Made by a program: the position numbers and the translations under genes. DNA of 64,000 nucleotides from Chiua virens (Eukaryota > Basidiomycota > Agaricomycetes > Boletales > Boletaceae): positions 1,922,001 through 1,986,000 of the forward strand of contig JAHNUO010000008.1 of the NCBI GenBank assembly GCA_019787685.1, written 5' to 3'. Under the pieces are notes generated by a model that was not told where the DNA came from, ran no database searches, and worked only from the letters and a program-made list of their open reading frames with translations. Positions 11,319-22,834 of the stretch are shown here, piece after piece; within the stretch, counting starts at the first letter, position 1, and the number at the start of each line of letters is the position of its first letter.

Positions 11319-13126
11319 CCTCCCAGTGGCATCACTATGTAACTCTTTGACAAAGCCGGCCTCTTACTTTGATTGAACTTGAATGTATTAGCCTACTAGT
11401 AAGTCGGTGGAAGGAAGGACTTCTGTATCAACATTACTACTATGATGACTCCGAGTCCGAGTCAGCTCCGTGACTCGGCCCGGGAGTCGCAGTCACTTAG
11501 ATAAGCCATGTAAAGAAATTTTTTACCACGTCCTCAGAGAATCCCCAGTCTCTGGCCCAGTACCTGCGCATTCAGTCATCATCAATGAATCCTTCCTACT
11601 ATTAGTAGCACCTCTACTCTCAGGCTCAATGTCAATGTCAGCTCAGTTCAAGCTACTCTTTAGGAATACCATCACGCGGAGCCCCCAGACTATTTGTACG
11701 CCGGTCCGTTGTCACCTCCGAGTCTTCGCTTGCCCTGTCTCTGTTTCCGGGCCTCTTTGTTTTTCTATCTGACTTGGCCGCTGCCAGTGTTAGTGGTGTC
11801 GTGTCCGGCCACTGCCAGTGCCATGGCGGATCAGATAGGTTTGAAGGCCAGGTGTACCAGCCTGATATACACAGTGCATATCGTTATTCATGTCACGGTC
11901 ATTGAGCACTACTAACATCACTTTAGATTGTTTGGATGGCATGCTCACATCACACAACGAGGTCTCTGTGCACGCGGGGACATAGGATTGCGTCATTGCG
12001 AAGAGGGCGATGTCACGGTGATAACGAAGAAGCCAGATTACTGGGCCTTTAAGGTTGCCTCTCCAGTGCCTGGGCCCAAACCGATGTATCCTCACATTTC
12101 AAATCCCCTTCTCATGTGATCTCGATGATTGATTCTGGTTCCTGTGTTCCGGTGGGTTCCCTGTTACTCATCATCCGCAGCTGAAATTCCAGCCTCTCAG
12201 TGTACTATTGCCCACGTTGAGGCCCTGTACCCCTTTCAAAAACAAATTCCTCAATACAAGTGGGCCGCCTCTGAGTCCGCAATGTTTGTCATCTTGTTCT
12301 TATTGTCCGTCACGCAGTACGTATCGGTTTCTTTCCACTTACCGTGCCTCTTCGAGTATTAATGGCCACTTGTACTCTCAATCAGGGTGGTGGAAATGGA
12401 TGCGTCGTGTCTGTTCAAGGTGAGCTTCCACGCATGAGCATCACGATATCTCCCAAGTAGTGCCTCTCAAGGTCACGCCACCAACCACGTTCCCTCACAG
12501 GCACACATTTCACCACCTTCAAGAATAGCCTGTAGCGCTTGCCGTGGCATGGACTCGTTCATCCCCGGCCTTTCAGGTGGCTGACTTTCAAGTTGGCAAG
12601 CTTGTTGGGGTGATGGCAATTAACGTGCGTGCGTGTTCGCTGTCTCCGAGTCTGAGACTCATTTTGGAAGTTGAGATGATGCTGACTGGCACTGTTTGTA
12701 CGATTGCCAATCTGAATCCACTGGTTATGCTGTCCACATAGCCGGGTCACCCACTTGTACAAATGGCTTACCCGCCAACTTCAAGTTCGAAGCCAATTGT
12801 CCACTAGGAGTCTTTTAGTAGGCAGCTATTTCCACAAAGTTCCCAAGAGTGAGGATGCGTTCTTGTTCTGGGACTGCCTTATGCCTTACATGCCCTCCAG
12901 TTCAACCCTCAGGCTGCGCATCCAAATTGACTCGGAAATCACTCTGAAACTTGATGATGTCAGGAACTTCCTTCCTGTCAGTGATGAGGCCAAGAGTGTG
13001 TGTCCGAGTCAGCCCTCTGGGACTCTAGAACCAACCTTGAGTCTGCTGGAAATGCAGCTGCCCAAACTCGTGCCGAGTTTGCTTGTGATGTGTCCTGGAC
13101 TAGTAATACAGTCTCTGGCAGCGTAT
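11319..13126. other. Gene-poor stretch rich in TCCGAGTC and TGCCAGTG octamers
   Basis: No gene is recognised. Short open frames exist (for example 12755-13168 on the plus strand) but show no family similarity or joined splice structure. Exact TCCGAGTC/GACTCGGA copies lie at 11450, 11456, 11717, 12645, 12929 and 13003, and TGCCAGTG at 11782 and 11813. It may be degraded repeat DNA. Confidence 0.4.
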
Positions 13127-13931
13127 CTACAGTCCCTGCCCCTCGCTCATGTGCGTCACAACTACTAGTTCCGTCCCATCACTGATACTGCTAACGCTGT
13201 GACCACATCCAGTAGACAATGCTTTCGACGCGGATCTTTGCTCCAAGACTCCTGTCCATGGCGACTCTAGGCTGGGACGCAGTGAGCTGACGCCACAGGC
13301 TTTAGTTCGGCACATACCAGGTTTATTGTCTCCATCCTGTACTGCAATCCCGGGGTGTTGGCAACCATTGGCAGCAATTGTACAGTGCATGCAACAATGC
13401 ATTTTCTCGATTCTGTCAATCACATGTGCGTAGAAATCCATGATAGCAAGTGGACAAAGCCCGTGTAGTCGTAGATACTCTGGTGAGACCAGAACGTCTA
13501 CGTCATCCAATGTTCTGACCCCCATGCAAGCCAGTGGCTTATAGAAGGTTTCGGACCAGCTGCGAGCTGGCTCTGCACGGTCTAGCTCATCCAGAAAGTT
13601 GCTCAAACACGGGTAAGGTACGCAGGGGTAGGTCACAATATCAAAGTTAGGAAGAGTGTCGTTCATCTGCATCTTGGGGGGATTCCTGACTGCTACGGTG
13701 AGAACCGATATCACTCATACATAGCGCGATTCCAGGTTGATGCGTACATGACCAGGGAATTGGTATCAGGGGCCACTTAGACAGATTCTCGTCATCTGCC
13801 CGATTTATTGCGAAGCGCATGCTCCAATACTTACAACATGATGGATACAGGGCTCTATCGAAATACTCGATGCGGTGAAGATCCCGTTCTTGGAGCTGCA
13901 GCTGCGCATCGTGAGAAGACTTTCGCTCCAC
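13127..13931 (-). CDS. Hypothetical protein, paralog of the 6.5 kb fragment
   Basis: The main exon reads PNFDIVTYPCVPY, LSNFLDELDRAEPARSW, then SETFYKPLACMGVRTLDDVD and LRLHGLCPLAIMDFYAHVID. This last part has the look of a small helical SAM-like domain, which is only a suggestion. An upstream exon (13850-13931) encodes QLQLQERDLHRIEYFDRALY and ends at a GTAAGT donor. The core shared with the plus strand at 6.56 kb differs mainly at third codon positions, so it has been under protein-level constraint. The region below about 13310 is probably not coding. Start and exact ends are unresolved; family unknown. Confidence 0.5.
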
Positions 13932-14063
13932 CTATCGGTCCCCTCTATGGCTGGAGCCGATCCTTAACCTCGGCTAAGTCAGGATACCGTGACCATATAA
14001 TCCTTGAGGTGAGTTGTTCTGGCACCAGGTTTCGCTATATTCTCTTTCCTGAACTTCTGCATA

Positions 14064-15679
14064 ATGTCTGATACCGATGGCCAGGATGCTGCCAATACAT
14101 TGGCCTCCCTCAAGCGGCGAATTGCCCACTTGGAGGAACAAAACCATGAGCTTCGAGGAGTGTATAAAGTGTAGGGATAACTCAAAATTTTCCCCTTGTT
14201 GAACTAACGTTGCTTGACAGGCGGCGAAACCGCGAATCGTACCGCATTGCTGGACGAGGCATCCGTCGGCTAGTTGCATTGTCAGGGAAAGTGGAAGCTA
14301 TAGTTGATGAACATGACCGGCGTACGCTTGATGGCGCCGATCCTGCCCAGTCGACCCCACAGTAAGTTTGCACCTATGTCCCAAGCGTCAATTTATAGCA
14401 TTCTCTCTTAGGCAAAACCAGCTGCATCGTTCCTACAAGGAACTGGTCCGCTGGGTGCCGTCAATTCAAAGGCTTTTGAATTCACAGGCAGATGAGTTTG
14501 AGCTGAGAGATGCTTTTAAGGAGGTGAGCCTTCGCTTTCAAGCCACTGATATCTGGAATGCCGGTCAACAATTTCATCCCACAAGCTGAATGAAGGGGCC
14601 GATGGAGCTCGGGGTGACGACACAGCATCTTTGAAGATAGCCGTAGCCCATTGGTTAAATGAGCGTCAGCCACCTCCAAAACCGCTATTCAAGTCAAAGA
14701 CAAAGGCCGGTCGTGGGTTCTACCACGAAGTTACTGGAAACCTGCTTTGTCCCACGGAATACAATTGGAATGACAATGTGTACGTTGCTTGCTTTGGTTG
14801 TGAACTTACGATTGAGCCTCACCATGGTATCATAGAACTAAGAGAAGGATTCGAAACCTCCACACCAGTTGTCTCGTCACAGCCTACAACTGGCCAAGGT
14901 TTCTATATAAGGACGGAACATGCGACTCTAATGACCGCCAGAAAGGCCTTTTCAAAGGCGAACTACTTGTGCAGGTTTGATTATCTGATTGCAAAAAGGT
15001 TGACGTATTTTAACCTTGCTACAGGCCTTCAAACATATATTCACGTCCCCAAGCTCCACTTCTCTTCGTGAAGTGATCTTGGAGGACAATGAAGATGACG
15101 GAGGCAATGATGCACTGCCACCAGACGATGATGGCTCGGAACCTCCCTTCAAGCGCTTCAGGCCCGCAGACGGTGGACGAACCCGTTCCCATGTAGCGGC
15201 GCTAGTGGGTATGAGGTCTGTGCAACCGCGAGCGATAGCCTATATTGCTGTACAGGTAAAGTTTATTCCACTGACAGATGACAACTCAGACTCGGTGACA
15301 ATTTACTGCTAGCTTCGTTTTGCCCTGTCGAACTGTAGGACCTGGTGCACACACGATGTAAATTTTGATCACCAACAGTTCTATGACAACATTGTGAGTT
15401 GGTTCAAGCATCCGAGAGATGAAAATGCGAAAGCCAGAGTCGAAGAGGTTCTTTTGTGGTGGAACCGGTGAGCACTCACTAGCATATCTTTAAGTTTCAT
15501 GCCTCTGTTTGCTCACATTGTCGCGCTAATACAGAAATGTCTTTGGGCCCGAGAATGCAATGGTTTACTGCCCGCAGCCGGTGGAAGGGACGTCGGCTGC
15601 GGCAACTCTTATGGAGCAATGTGGTCTAGGTGTACTACCTATTCGCACCACTACCGCTACAAGGCGAGGATCTGGCTGA
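14064..15679 (+). CDS. DUF6698-type protein
   Basis: Eight exons join in phase throughout: 14064-14170, 14221-14361, 14412-14523, 14586-14779, 14836-14974, 15025-15255, 15313-15467 and 15535-15679 (stop TGA). The protein opens with a short coiled coil (TLASLKRRIAHLEEQNHELR) and then carries the blocks I know from the basidiomycete family DUF6698: GRGIRRLVAL, YKELVRWVPSI, GADGARGDDT, VAHWLNE, GRGFYHEVTGNLLCP, TAYNWPRFLYKDG, KGLFKGELL, AFKHIFTSPSS, AYIAVQLRFALS and LLWWNRNVFG. No catalytic motif is known to me; the family is expanded in mushroom-forming fungi and has no assigned function. The gene looks intact and full length. An acidic insert (LEDNEDDGGND) separates the two main conserved halves. 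Confidence 0.88.
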
Positions 15680-17498
15680 TCCACTGAGCGTGGCTTGGAT
15701 GTAGTAGCGATATGTATTATATCTGTCACTCTAGTAAACGTGAACTTTGAAATACATGTAAAACCTCCTGATCCATGGCCTCCCTGTGCATGGTCTGACT
15801 CCGAGAAATGTTTGGTACATCTAAGCAGCTCTTCCACCTATTCGCAACAGTTGTCGTATTTAAGAGTGCTTCCAACCCAGATCTAAAAGACGGAATATAG
15901 GATGACCCCAGAATATGTTGCTGATTGCTCACCCACATCTTGGGTAATAACCAGACTCACGACCGGACTTTTGGTAAATACGGAGAGGGGGTGATCAATT
16001 GCCCAAGGGGCCCCAAGGGGACCCTGTCTTCACATATAGGGTGTTTACTGTATGTCCGGAGAGCCGGAACAGTTGGGGCACTAATGGTCCATTTTACGAA
16101 TCACTATCATCGTGTGTTTATTGTGCAAAAGAGGGTAAGTTTATAATATGAACTGCAGTTTGGAAGATGGTATGATATTGCCACATATTACTAATCGCAT
16201 CGGCCTAATGCGCAGGACCTGAGTTATTGTGAGCAATGGAGAGACGTGTGATACAGATGCAATAAGATGGAGGGATATTGTTCACCGTCATCCCGATACT
16301 CATGGTTGATAACGTGCGTTGTGGCAGGCAACTACCGCGGAAGTCTTCACGACTGAGATTAGGAATCAAGGGTAACGATATAATATCTTGTGTTCCTATG
16401 TAATATCACTCACTTCATGATATTAGTGATGAACTTTATAAAGCTATATAAGATACTTATAAGAAAAGTTTGTTTTTAGTGATGTACTGTGTATCATCGA
16501 TTCATCGATTCACAACATTATCCAAATTTCGTGATCGGTGATACGACATTCGCCCTTTTCTCGCTACGCGGCCGATTCCCGGGCCGTCAGACTCGAACGC
16601 AGGGTACCCGTACTCAAGGGAAACAGTATCTGGTCACCGGTCCATTGGGGACCCAGGATCGGTTTCCATCCTCGGATAGAAAGGTATATTCGGTTACTGT
16701 GAATGCGTCTCTGTATACACTCGCTGATGGCGTTTGACAGGTACAAGCCGAGGTACTTATGTATATGATGGCGAACGCTCACTGTGTTGGACTTGCGCAG
16801 AGGTAACTTGAAGTCTCAGTACTTGTGAAGGCTGGTAAAATCTGACCTCGTACCTCTAGTTACAAGCACCTAAATACACTTCTGCCCACTGGGCGAAAAT
16901 TTCCGTTCATTCGAACGCTTCGTCTTGGACGCCTTCGAACCGAATTGTGAGTCGCTCATTGCTATTCCCATGTAGACCACGCCGCATATGTGATCGTCAA
17001 GTCTGCAAGCGAACCCCGGATCGTTTTAACCTGCCCTAAAGAAAGCGATGGCTCATGCTTCTGGTAACGAATTAATATTTCACAGCCTGGTATGTACATC
17101 TCTGATTTAACATATTTCAGCATTGGTTACACTGTTTCTTTACTAATCTAAGCATCATTCGATACAGACACCGAAATTCCAGCGCGTTAGTTGATTGTAC
17201 AAGGAAAGTGATCTGAGGAAACGTCATCCACGGAACCAGGTAATTTTAAATATCTTCTCATCTTCCAAAATTTCTCGTTCTCAAGCACAAGGACTGAGCA
17301 CTGAGCGGTGACCCGCGTATCCCGAGTTTCCCATGGATGCTATTTTCCAGCCTTCCTTTGTGAGTGCTCGAGTGGGTCTAACGATGCTCATCATCAGATG
17401 ATACCGTGGCTTCCTCGACGTGTGGGAACAGTGTTATCAGTGGAGAAAGTATACATGGTCATGTTCCGACCGTTCAGATAGGTAACTCGTCAACCACC
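15680..17498. other. Gene-free stretch upstream of the hydrolase gene
   Basis: No supported gene. Short open frames at 15925 and 16489 on the plus strand have no similarity. A direct repetition of ccaagggg..ccccaagggg occurs near 16001-16021. Several bits of T- and A-rich DNA lie between 16380 and 16490. Confidence 0.4.
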
Positions 17499-18635
17499 AT
17501 GTCCACTACGCTCGCTGGTCCCCCTGGTGCATGCTGCTGGAGTGGTGTCAAACACACAGGGACCCCCGTCGGGCGCGTCGAATCGATTGGCGGGCTCAAC
17601 ACCTACATCTCCGCACCCTCCGCTGTAGTGACTAGGTCATGCATCCTGTTCTTCGCAGATGTGTATGGACCGCTCTTTATCAATAACCAGTTGCTTCAAG
17701 ATTACTTTGCATCATGCGGTGAGCTTTGAGCTCTTTCTCTCTTGGCGGCATGTGCGTGCGTGTTGATCGAGGAGGATGGTGTTCATTCTAGGATTCCTTG
17801 TGCTCGGCCCTGATTATTTTTTCGGAGATGCAATCCCAAACCACCCTCCGGATCGTGATAGGCAGGCGTGGATCAATTCTGCCCGTGCCCCTGCAATCGA
17901 AGTAATTCCAAAGTGGCTCGATGCAGTCAAAGGGCTGTACGGTGCGTCTCCAGCCTTCCCGATAAATGTGATGGCGTCCGATCATTTTGACCACTGGCAG
18001 GCACCGAATCGATGAAATACTGTGCTGTGGGTAAGGCTTTAATCCTATCCCTGTGAACGACATTGAACGCTTATGAGATTCTCTCCAGGATACTGCTTTG
18101 GAGCATCTTTTGTAATGGATTTGGCTGCAGATGGGTTCGTTGTTGCAGGTGCTCTCGCTCACCCGGCCTTCCTCGACGAAATTCATTTCGAGAAGCTAAC
18201 CAGTACGTCATTCATCGATATGAATTACTTTTGCCTCCCCAACATCCCTCCTCCCTCATACTAGGACCCCTCCTTCTCTCGTGTCCCGGTAAGTAATCGA
18301 TTAAAGTGGTTATTGTCCCGACCTTTTGGTGAGAGAGACACTGACCGAGCCTGACGCAAATTCACAGAGGATGACCATACGTTCCCTCACGAAGCACGCA
18401 GACGTGCAGAGGATATTATGGTTCGTAACAAATCGACGTATCACTTCCAGGTGTTCTCGGGCGTCAAGCATGGATTTGCTGTCCGTGGAAACCCGGATGT
18501 GCCACAAGAACGTGAGGAACCCTTCCTGGATTGTTTTATGTTTGGTCTGGCTCAATACTTTTCTGTCGAAAAGGCTGGTCGAAAGAAGAGAGCGCACGTG
18601 GGATCAAGGAGTGGTTTACGCGATTTGCGGAATGA
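17499..18635 (+). CDS. Dienelactone hydrolase family protein
   Basis: Seven exons (17499-17718, 17792-17941, 18001-18030, 18089-18202, 18265-18288, 18368-18511, 18574-18635) join in phase to 247 residues, the usual length of fungal dienelactone hydrolase-like proteins. The family is an alpha/beta hydrolase with a Cys nucleophile; related enzymes open dienelactones in aromatic breakdown, though many fungal members have no proven substrate. The N-terminal GPPGACCWSGVKHTGTP block is typical. The triad is visible: Cys in GYCFGA, Asp in PEDDHTFP and His in KHGFAVRG. The C-terminus WSKEESARGIKEWFTRFAE is a normal end. No signal peptide, so cytosolic. The gene stands alone; no aromatic catabolic partner is near except the distant laccase. 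Confidence 0.9.
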
Positions 18636-20884
18636 TCTACGAGAGGGAATGATTGAAATATGATGTCAATATCTAGCCAATGATGTAAGATTTTGGGATT
18701 ACTGCGAGATCTCGATAGCTGGCATGCAATCGGGTTAAACCACCAATTTGACTCACATTTGAGGTATGTCCGGGCCTCGACGGGCCACAATGAATTGACT
18801 ATATTAATATGATAATATATCGGAGACTCAGGATAACTAGCCTTTTATCCACTTTTTACCTCCATAGGACTTCCCGTCGATGCCAAGACAATGGTCGGAC
18901 TGATTCACGCGTTGCTTGTACTACCGTTCAAGTACTCAACATCGACCCGACTCAATGCTCATATGTACTGTGATACCATCTGGATTACGATATCAGAGTC
19001 AACGACATGTAGCTTATAGTATCTTGGAAAGGACCGCGAGCGTGGCCGCAATGGCGCGTCCCTGTGTCACGCAGGACGATCCGCTTGCTCTTCATCCCAT
19101 TCTCCCACCTGTAATTGTGATCATAAGAGGAATCATCATCACCTTAGTAGTTGTTGACGTTTGAAATGCGATAATGGATGAAATGCTCCTCGACAGCACC
19201 AGTGGCTGCCCCCCGATGGTAATCATTTTCTAGCTGATAATTACTTCCGCACCTACTGACTGAATCCCTTGTCTCGGCGCATTGTGTAAATTCAGGCATT
19301 CACCGCCGATGGCTCTCAGGAGCACTGGGAGGGGTTTTGAATTGGTAACAGACTGACTCGGATCTCGAACACAGGGAAGAGAGCAGAGGTACGACCATTG
19401 CCAGTGCCACCGGATAAAGTAAGTCATGTACCTAGGCCCGGGAGGGACTGGGTAACCGTGTCCATCCGAGTCATCGCAGCACGTACGTACTACATGATCG
19501 TGATGATCAAGGACTGTGTGCCAGTGGTGGCGGTAAATGGATACAAAGTATGATCACAAACAAAAGCAAATGAAAGAACAGAATTAAATATATAGCCTCC
19601 GACACCAGTCGGACTTGTACTAAGTCTTCCTCGTCAGCCTCAGCAAAGCAACCATCTGTAGCTGTCTCACATGCTCGTACTCACACGTTACAATCTGTCC
19701 CGCGACCTTTTCGCAGTCATTATACTCACAGCTGTTGGATACGATTATAGCAAGCCTCAGGTTCCGATTCGGATCTGAGGCACGAACTTACCCGCCGCCA
19801 GTCCTCGTTTTCCCAAAAGAGGTACATAGTACAGTCTTCTTTCTGCTACACACGCATAGTTTGCCTGATCAATGTCAATGTGAAGGTAGAATACATTTGG
19901 GTTAGCTCATAACCATTTCCCAAGTTGTCACGTTATTGATAAGACCGCAGAGTAAGCCATGGACCTGGGTGTCAACACTACATTCTTGTATGTACCGCAA
20001 TTCCAGTACACCAGGACATTTTCTAGCAAGTCTTTCATAGGTTCGTTATTGTGGTGTATTGGATCTGGTGTGAGCTTATGCCTATCATAATGTATATACT
20101 ACATGCTGACACCTCGAAGTACAATAGGCTCAATTCCCTCGGTAGGTTTGATACACGAAACATAAATTGATCCAAGGCTGACCTTGGTGAGAGTTGGGAG
20201 CAGTTGAATACCTGATCCTACAAAGGTATGTTTGCTCAGATCTTGTATGTGTTGATATTGATACTGCGTGCATAGACGTGCGTATTTAGCCTACCTCGTC
20301 ATCAAGCCTTTAAGACACATCTGATATCTGTTCGACAGCTGTGAGTCTGCTCTTGAGGCTTTCCCCTTTCATTTCATTTACCAGCACTCCGGAGCCAGAT
20401 ATTGAGCGATATCCAGTATTGGATATACCTACTTTTTCTCGGCGCAACTGATTGTAGGTGGCAATGTCATTGTCCCCTAGATTAGACCATGAAATTGATG
20501 ATGGCCTTTGCAGTCGTGATGATCCTACGTGTATGGGCAATGTACCTGATCAAGGCTAATCCTTGGCATGCTTCTTGCTGTGTTTTTCGCCAAGATTCTA
20601 GTTATGGTGATAGGTTCTGCCGTCTACAGCAATCCGCAGAACGATCAATGTATGTGAACACTACCTCGATATGTGCACGCAACACTAAGTTAGGTCATGC
20701 AATCTGGATGGGAATTTATAGGTTCCAATTTTACAATTGATCGGGCCAACCATGACTTATCATGCAATGGGGATAGGAAAGTCAATAGGAAGAAAGGCAA
20801 CATAAAGAGCGGCAACTTCGAGACGCAATCTAAAATAGGCGCAACTAGCAACCTCTAAATCCTTTCAAGTTGATATGGACCCGG
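18636..20884. other. Gene-free stretch
   Basis: I could not assemble any gene from short open frames here. Exact octamers lie at 19355 and 19465 (TCCGAGTC type) and at 19399 and 19519 (TGCCAGTG type). The sequence is moderately AT-rich near 18790-18870. Confidence 0.4.
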
Positions 20885-20946
20885 CGCTTAAACCTCGCAC
20901 TGTAGTGGTCAGACTGTCCGCCGCTTAACCGCTATACCAAGCCTAA
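20883..20946 (-). other. tRNA-like element with A- and B-box motifs
   Basis: On the minus strand TGGTATAGCGG (complement of 20929-20939) fits the RNA polymerase III A-box consensus and continues TTAAGC like a tRNA D-arm. GGTTTAAGCGCC (complement of 20883-20894) resembles a decayed B-box at tRNA spacing, about 45 bases downstream. The acceptor stem and anticodon stem do not pair, so it is not a working tRNA. A decayed tRNA or the head of a tRNA-derived SINE are the options. Confidence 0.3.
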
Positions 20947-20989
20947 GGCGAGGGATATCCCAGACGGTACGTACACTGATTATCCGGAA

Positions 20990-21659
20990 TCAGGTAAGCC
21001 TTATAAGCACCTTTTTTGTTGGAAGCAAGCTCTTCCTCATGAGCTTGCTGATGTCAAGACCGTTTCGTAGATTCCCTCCAGCATATCTTGTGTATGCTCG
21101 TACTTTTCGAGCACCATCTGGCAGAATACACCTGCTTTGGCCCTCGCCATCGAGTCGGGCTTGTGTGGTACTTGAAAGCTTGACAACCAGGAAGGAGTGC
21201 CGCTGTACCTGTATAGGTAGCTCAATACCGACTGCTACTATAGCATATTGAGATTTTAAATTTGTATTGAGGATTTCAATAAACTCGGGAACACCGCAAT
21301 CATTACCGTTCCGTGGCGAAGTCCGACTCGACCCTTCTGTTCGATTTGAGAGTCCATTACAAGGTAACATTCAATATAAGACTGGCAAATCAACGTTACA
21401 TTTGCTAGAGACGATGATCTCAATGAGAAGATCATCAAGTGCTCTCAGAGCGCTGATCCTCCGTATACATAATCATATGGCTAGGAGCTCCGAGAAAACA
21501 CTTTTCGCCTATCCAAACTCCGTCATTCGGCTCGACCTTGACAGCAGAAACGGCTTGGAACACCCACCGTGCTTTCGACAAGATTGGATGTTTATGATAT
21601 CGTCTATGCGGGTCCAGGACCTGCGGCACTAGCCCGATCTGAAACACGCGGGGATTCAA
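20990..21659 (-). CDS. Possible hypothetical gene, unresolved
   Basis: Overlapping minus-strand frames give protein-like stretches (VLDPHRRYHKHPILSKARWV, WIGEKCFLGAPSHMIMY, then FIEILNTNLKSQYAIVAVGI and HSFLVVKLSSTTQARLDGEG). The parts lie in different frames at 21435-21659 and 20990-21370 and could be two exons. I could not fix the joint or a start, and the family is unknown. It may be a decayed gene just downstream of the J-domain gene. Confidence 0.25.
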
Positions 21660-21683
21660 ATATTCGCACCACGCCTTCCAACA

Positions 21684-22600
21684 TCACACGTCTCTGGATG
21701 CTCGTTCTCTTGTTCCCGTCTCGGTTCCTTCACGGAACGCCCGGACACGTTCGCGGATCATTCTACGCCGCTCCACTCCATGGACTCGTGCTTCGGCGCG
21801 CGCCTGAGCCAGGTTGGCAGCCGCAGATTGCGAGTGGCGCTCTACTCGATCCATGTGGGAGCTCAGAGAGCTCAGGACGGTGATGATCTGGCGTATGTTG
21901 CCAAGTACAATGAAAAGGTCCGAAGAAGATAGGTTCAAAGCGTCATTCGCGATCCATCAGAACGAAACAAGTAGAAACCTTACCCAGAAGATCATCACAG
22001 CCACGAGGGTATACCGGAAGTGGGCATCATCGACGGATCCATGATGTACGTTGGCGGCGGTGGCAGTAGTCGACGACGACGATCTTGATCGGCGAGCACG
22101 GCGTCGGAGCTCAGCACGTATAGCTTCGTCACGAGACTCATAGAAATCCCGCGCATCCCGTGCAGCCCGGTTGCGAGTTGAACCATCCCAACCACGCAGG
22201 ACGCCATACGCCTGCGTAATGGCTCGAAATTGGGCGTTACGCACAGAGGGCGGAACGTCGTGATAACCGTGGGACACGTCGGGGTGGTACACCTTGACAA
22301 GCTCGTAATCTTTTCGTCGACGAGTTGTATTATAACACCGATGACTAAACGATGCAGATAACTGACGACGGGGTACTTACAACGTGCCTTCACCTCATGC
22401 TGTGATGCATTGGGAGGGAGGTGAAAGATCTCATGTGGGGTGGGGTTCTTGCGAGCAGGGAATGGAAAGGAGTGGTGTGAACATGCCACGCTTGCATGGC
22501 GGGTGAGGACAAGGTGGGCAGAAGGAAATATTGAATAACGCAGCCAGCGATGTCGATGTAGCAGATTTGTCGCGGCGCTCGATGCACTGGGGATGTGCAT
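21684..22600 (-). CDS. J-domain protein, probably mitochondrial
   Basis: Three exons (22381-22600, 21984-22309, 21684-21887) join in phase to 249 residues. The first 45 residues are rich in Arg, Ser and His with few acids (NLLHRHRWLRYSIF), like a mitochondrial import sequence. The J-domain follows: NPTPHEIFHLPPNASQHEVK, then YYELVKVYHPDVS with the essential HPD tripeptide that stimulates Hsp70 ATPase, then FRAITQAYGVL. Next come a charged Arg/Ser-rich linker, one hydrophobic stretch (FRYTLVAVMIFW IITVL, split by the second intron) that can span a membrane, and a coiled, Arg/Ala-rich tail (AAANLAQARAEARVHGVERR). This layout fits a small membrane-anchored J-protein partner of mitochondrial Hsp70. 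No zinc-finger or DnaJ C-terminal domain is present, so it is class III. Confidence 0.85.
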
Positions 22601-22834
22601 GATCCCTGACCACAGTGAATTGAGAGATTCAGTCTCCGGTTTCCGGCGAGCGACGTTCTCCGATCAACCCATTTATAATAGCCGTGTTGTTCGGGTATTA
22701 CATCCAAACTTGATCTATAGCGTACACGAACGTCCTAAAATACCTGGGCTTCCTCGTATCTCCTTCCAGCACCTCCTTTCTGGATCAAAGGCACTTCACC
22801 CAACGACCACATTTTTAAGCACCACGTGAGGGGG

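Noticed and set aside
8820..13170. Frequent ACTAGT/TACTAGTA palindromes
   Set aside because: About 14-16 copies of ACTAGT in the window is what chance predicts for a hexamer.
20875..20946. A true tRNA gene on the minus strand
   Set aside because: A- and B-box motifs fit, but acceptor, anticodon and T-arm stems do not pair, so I list only a tRNA-like element.
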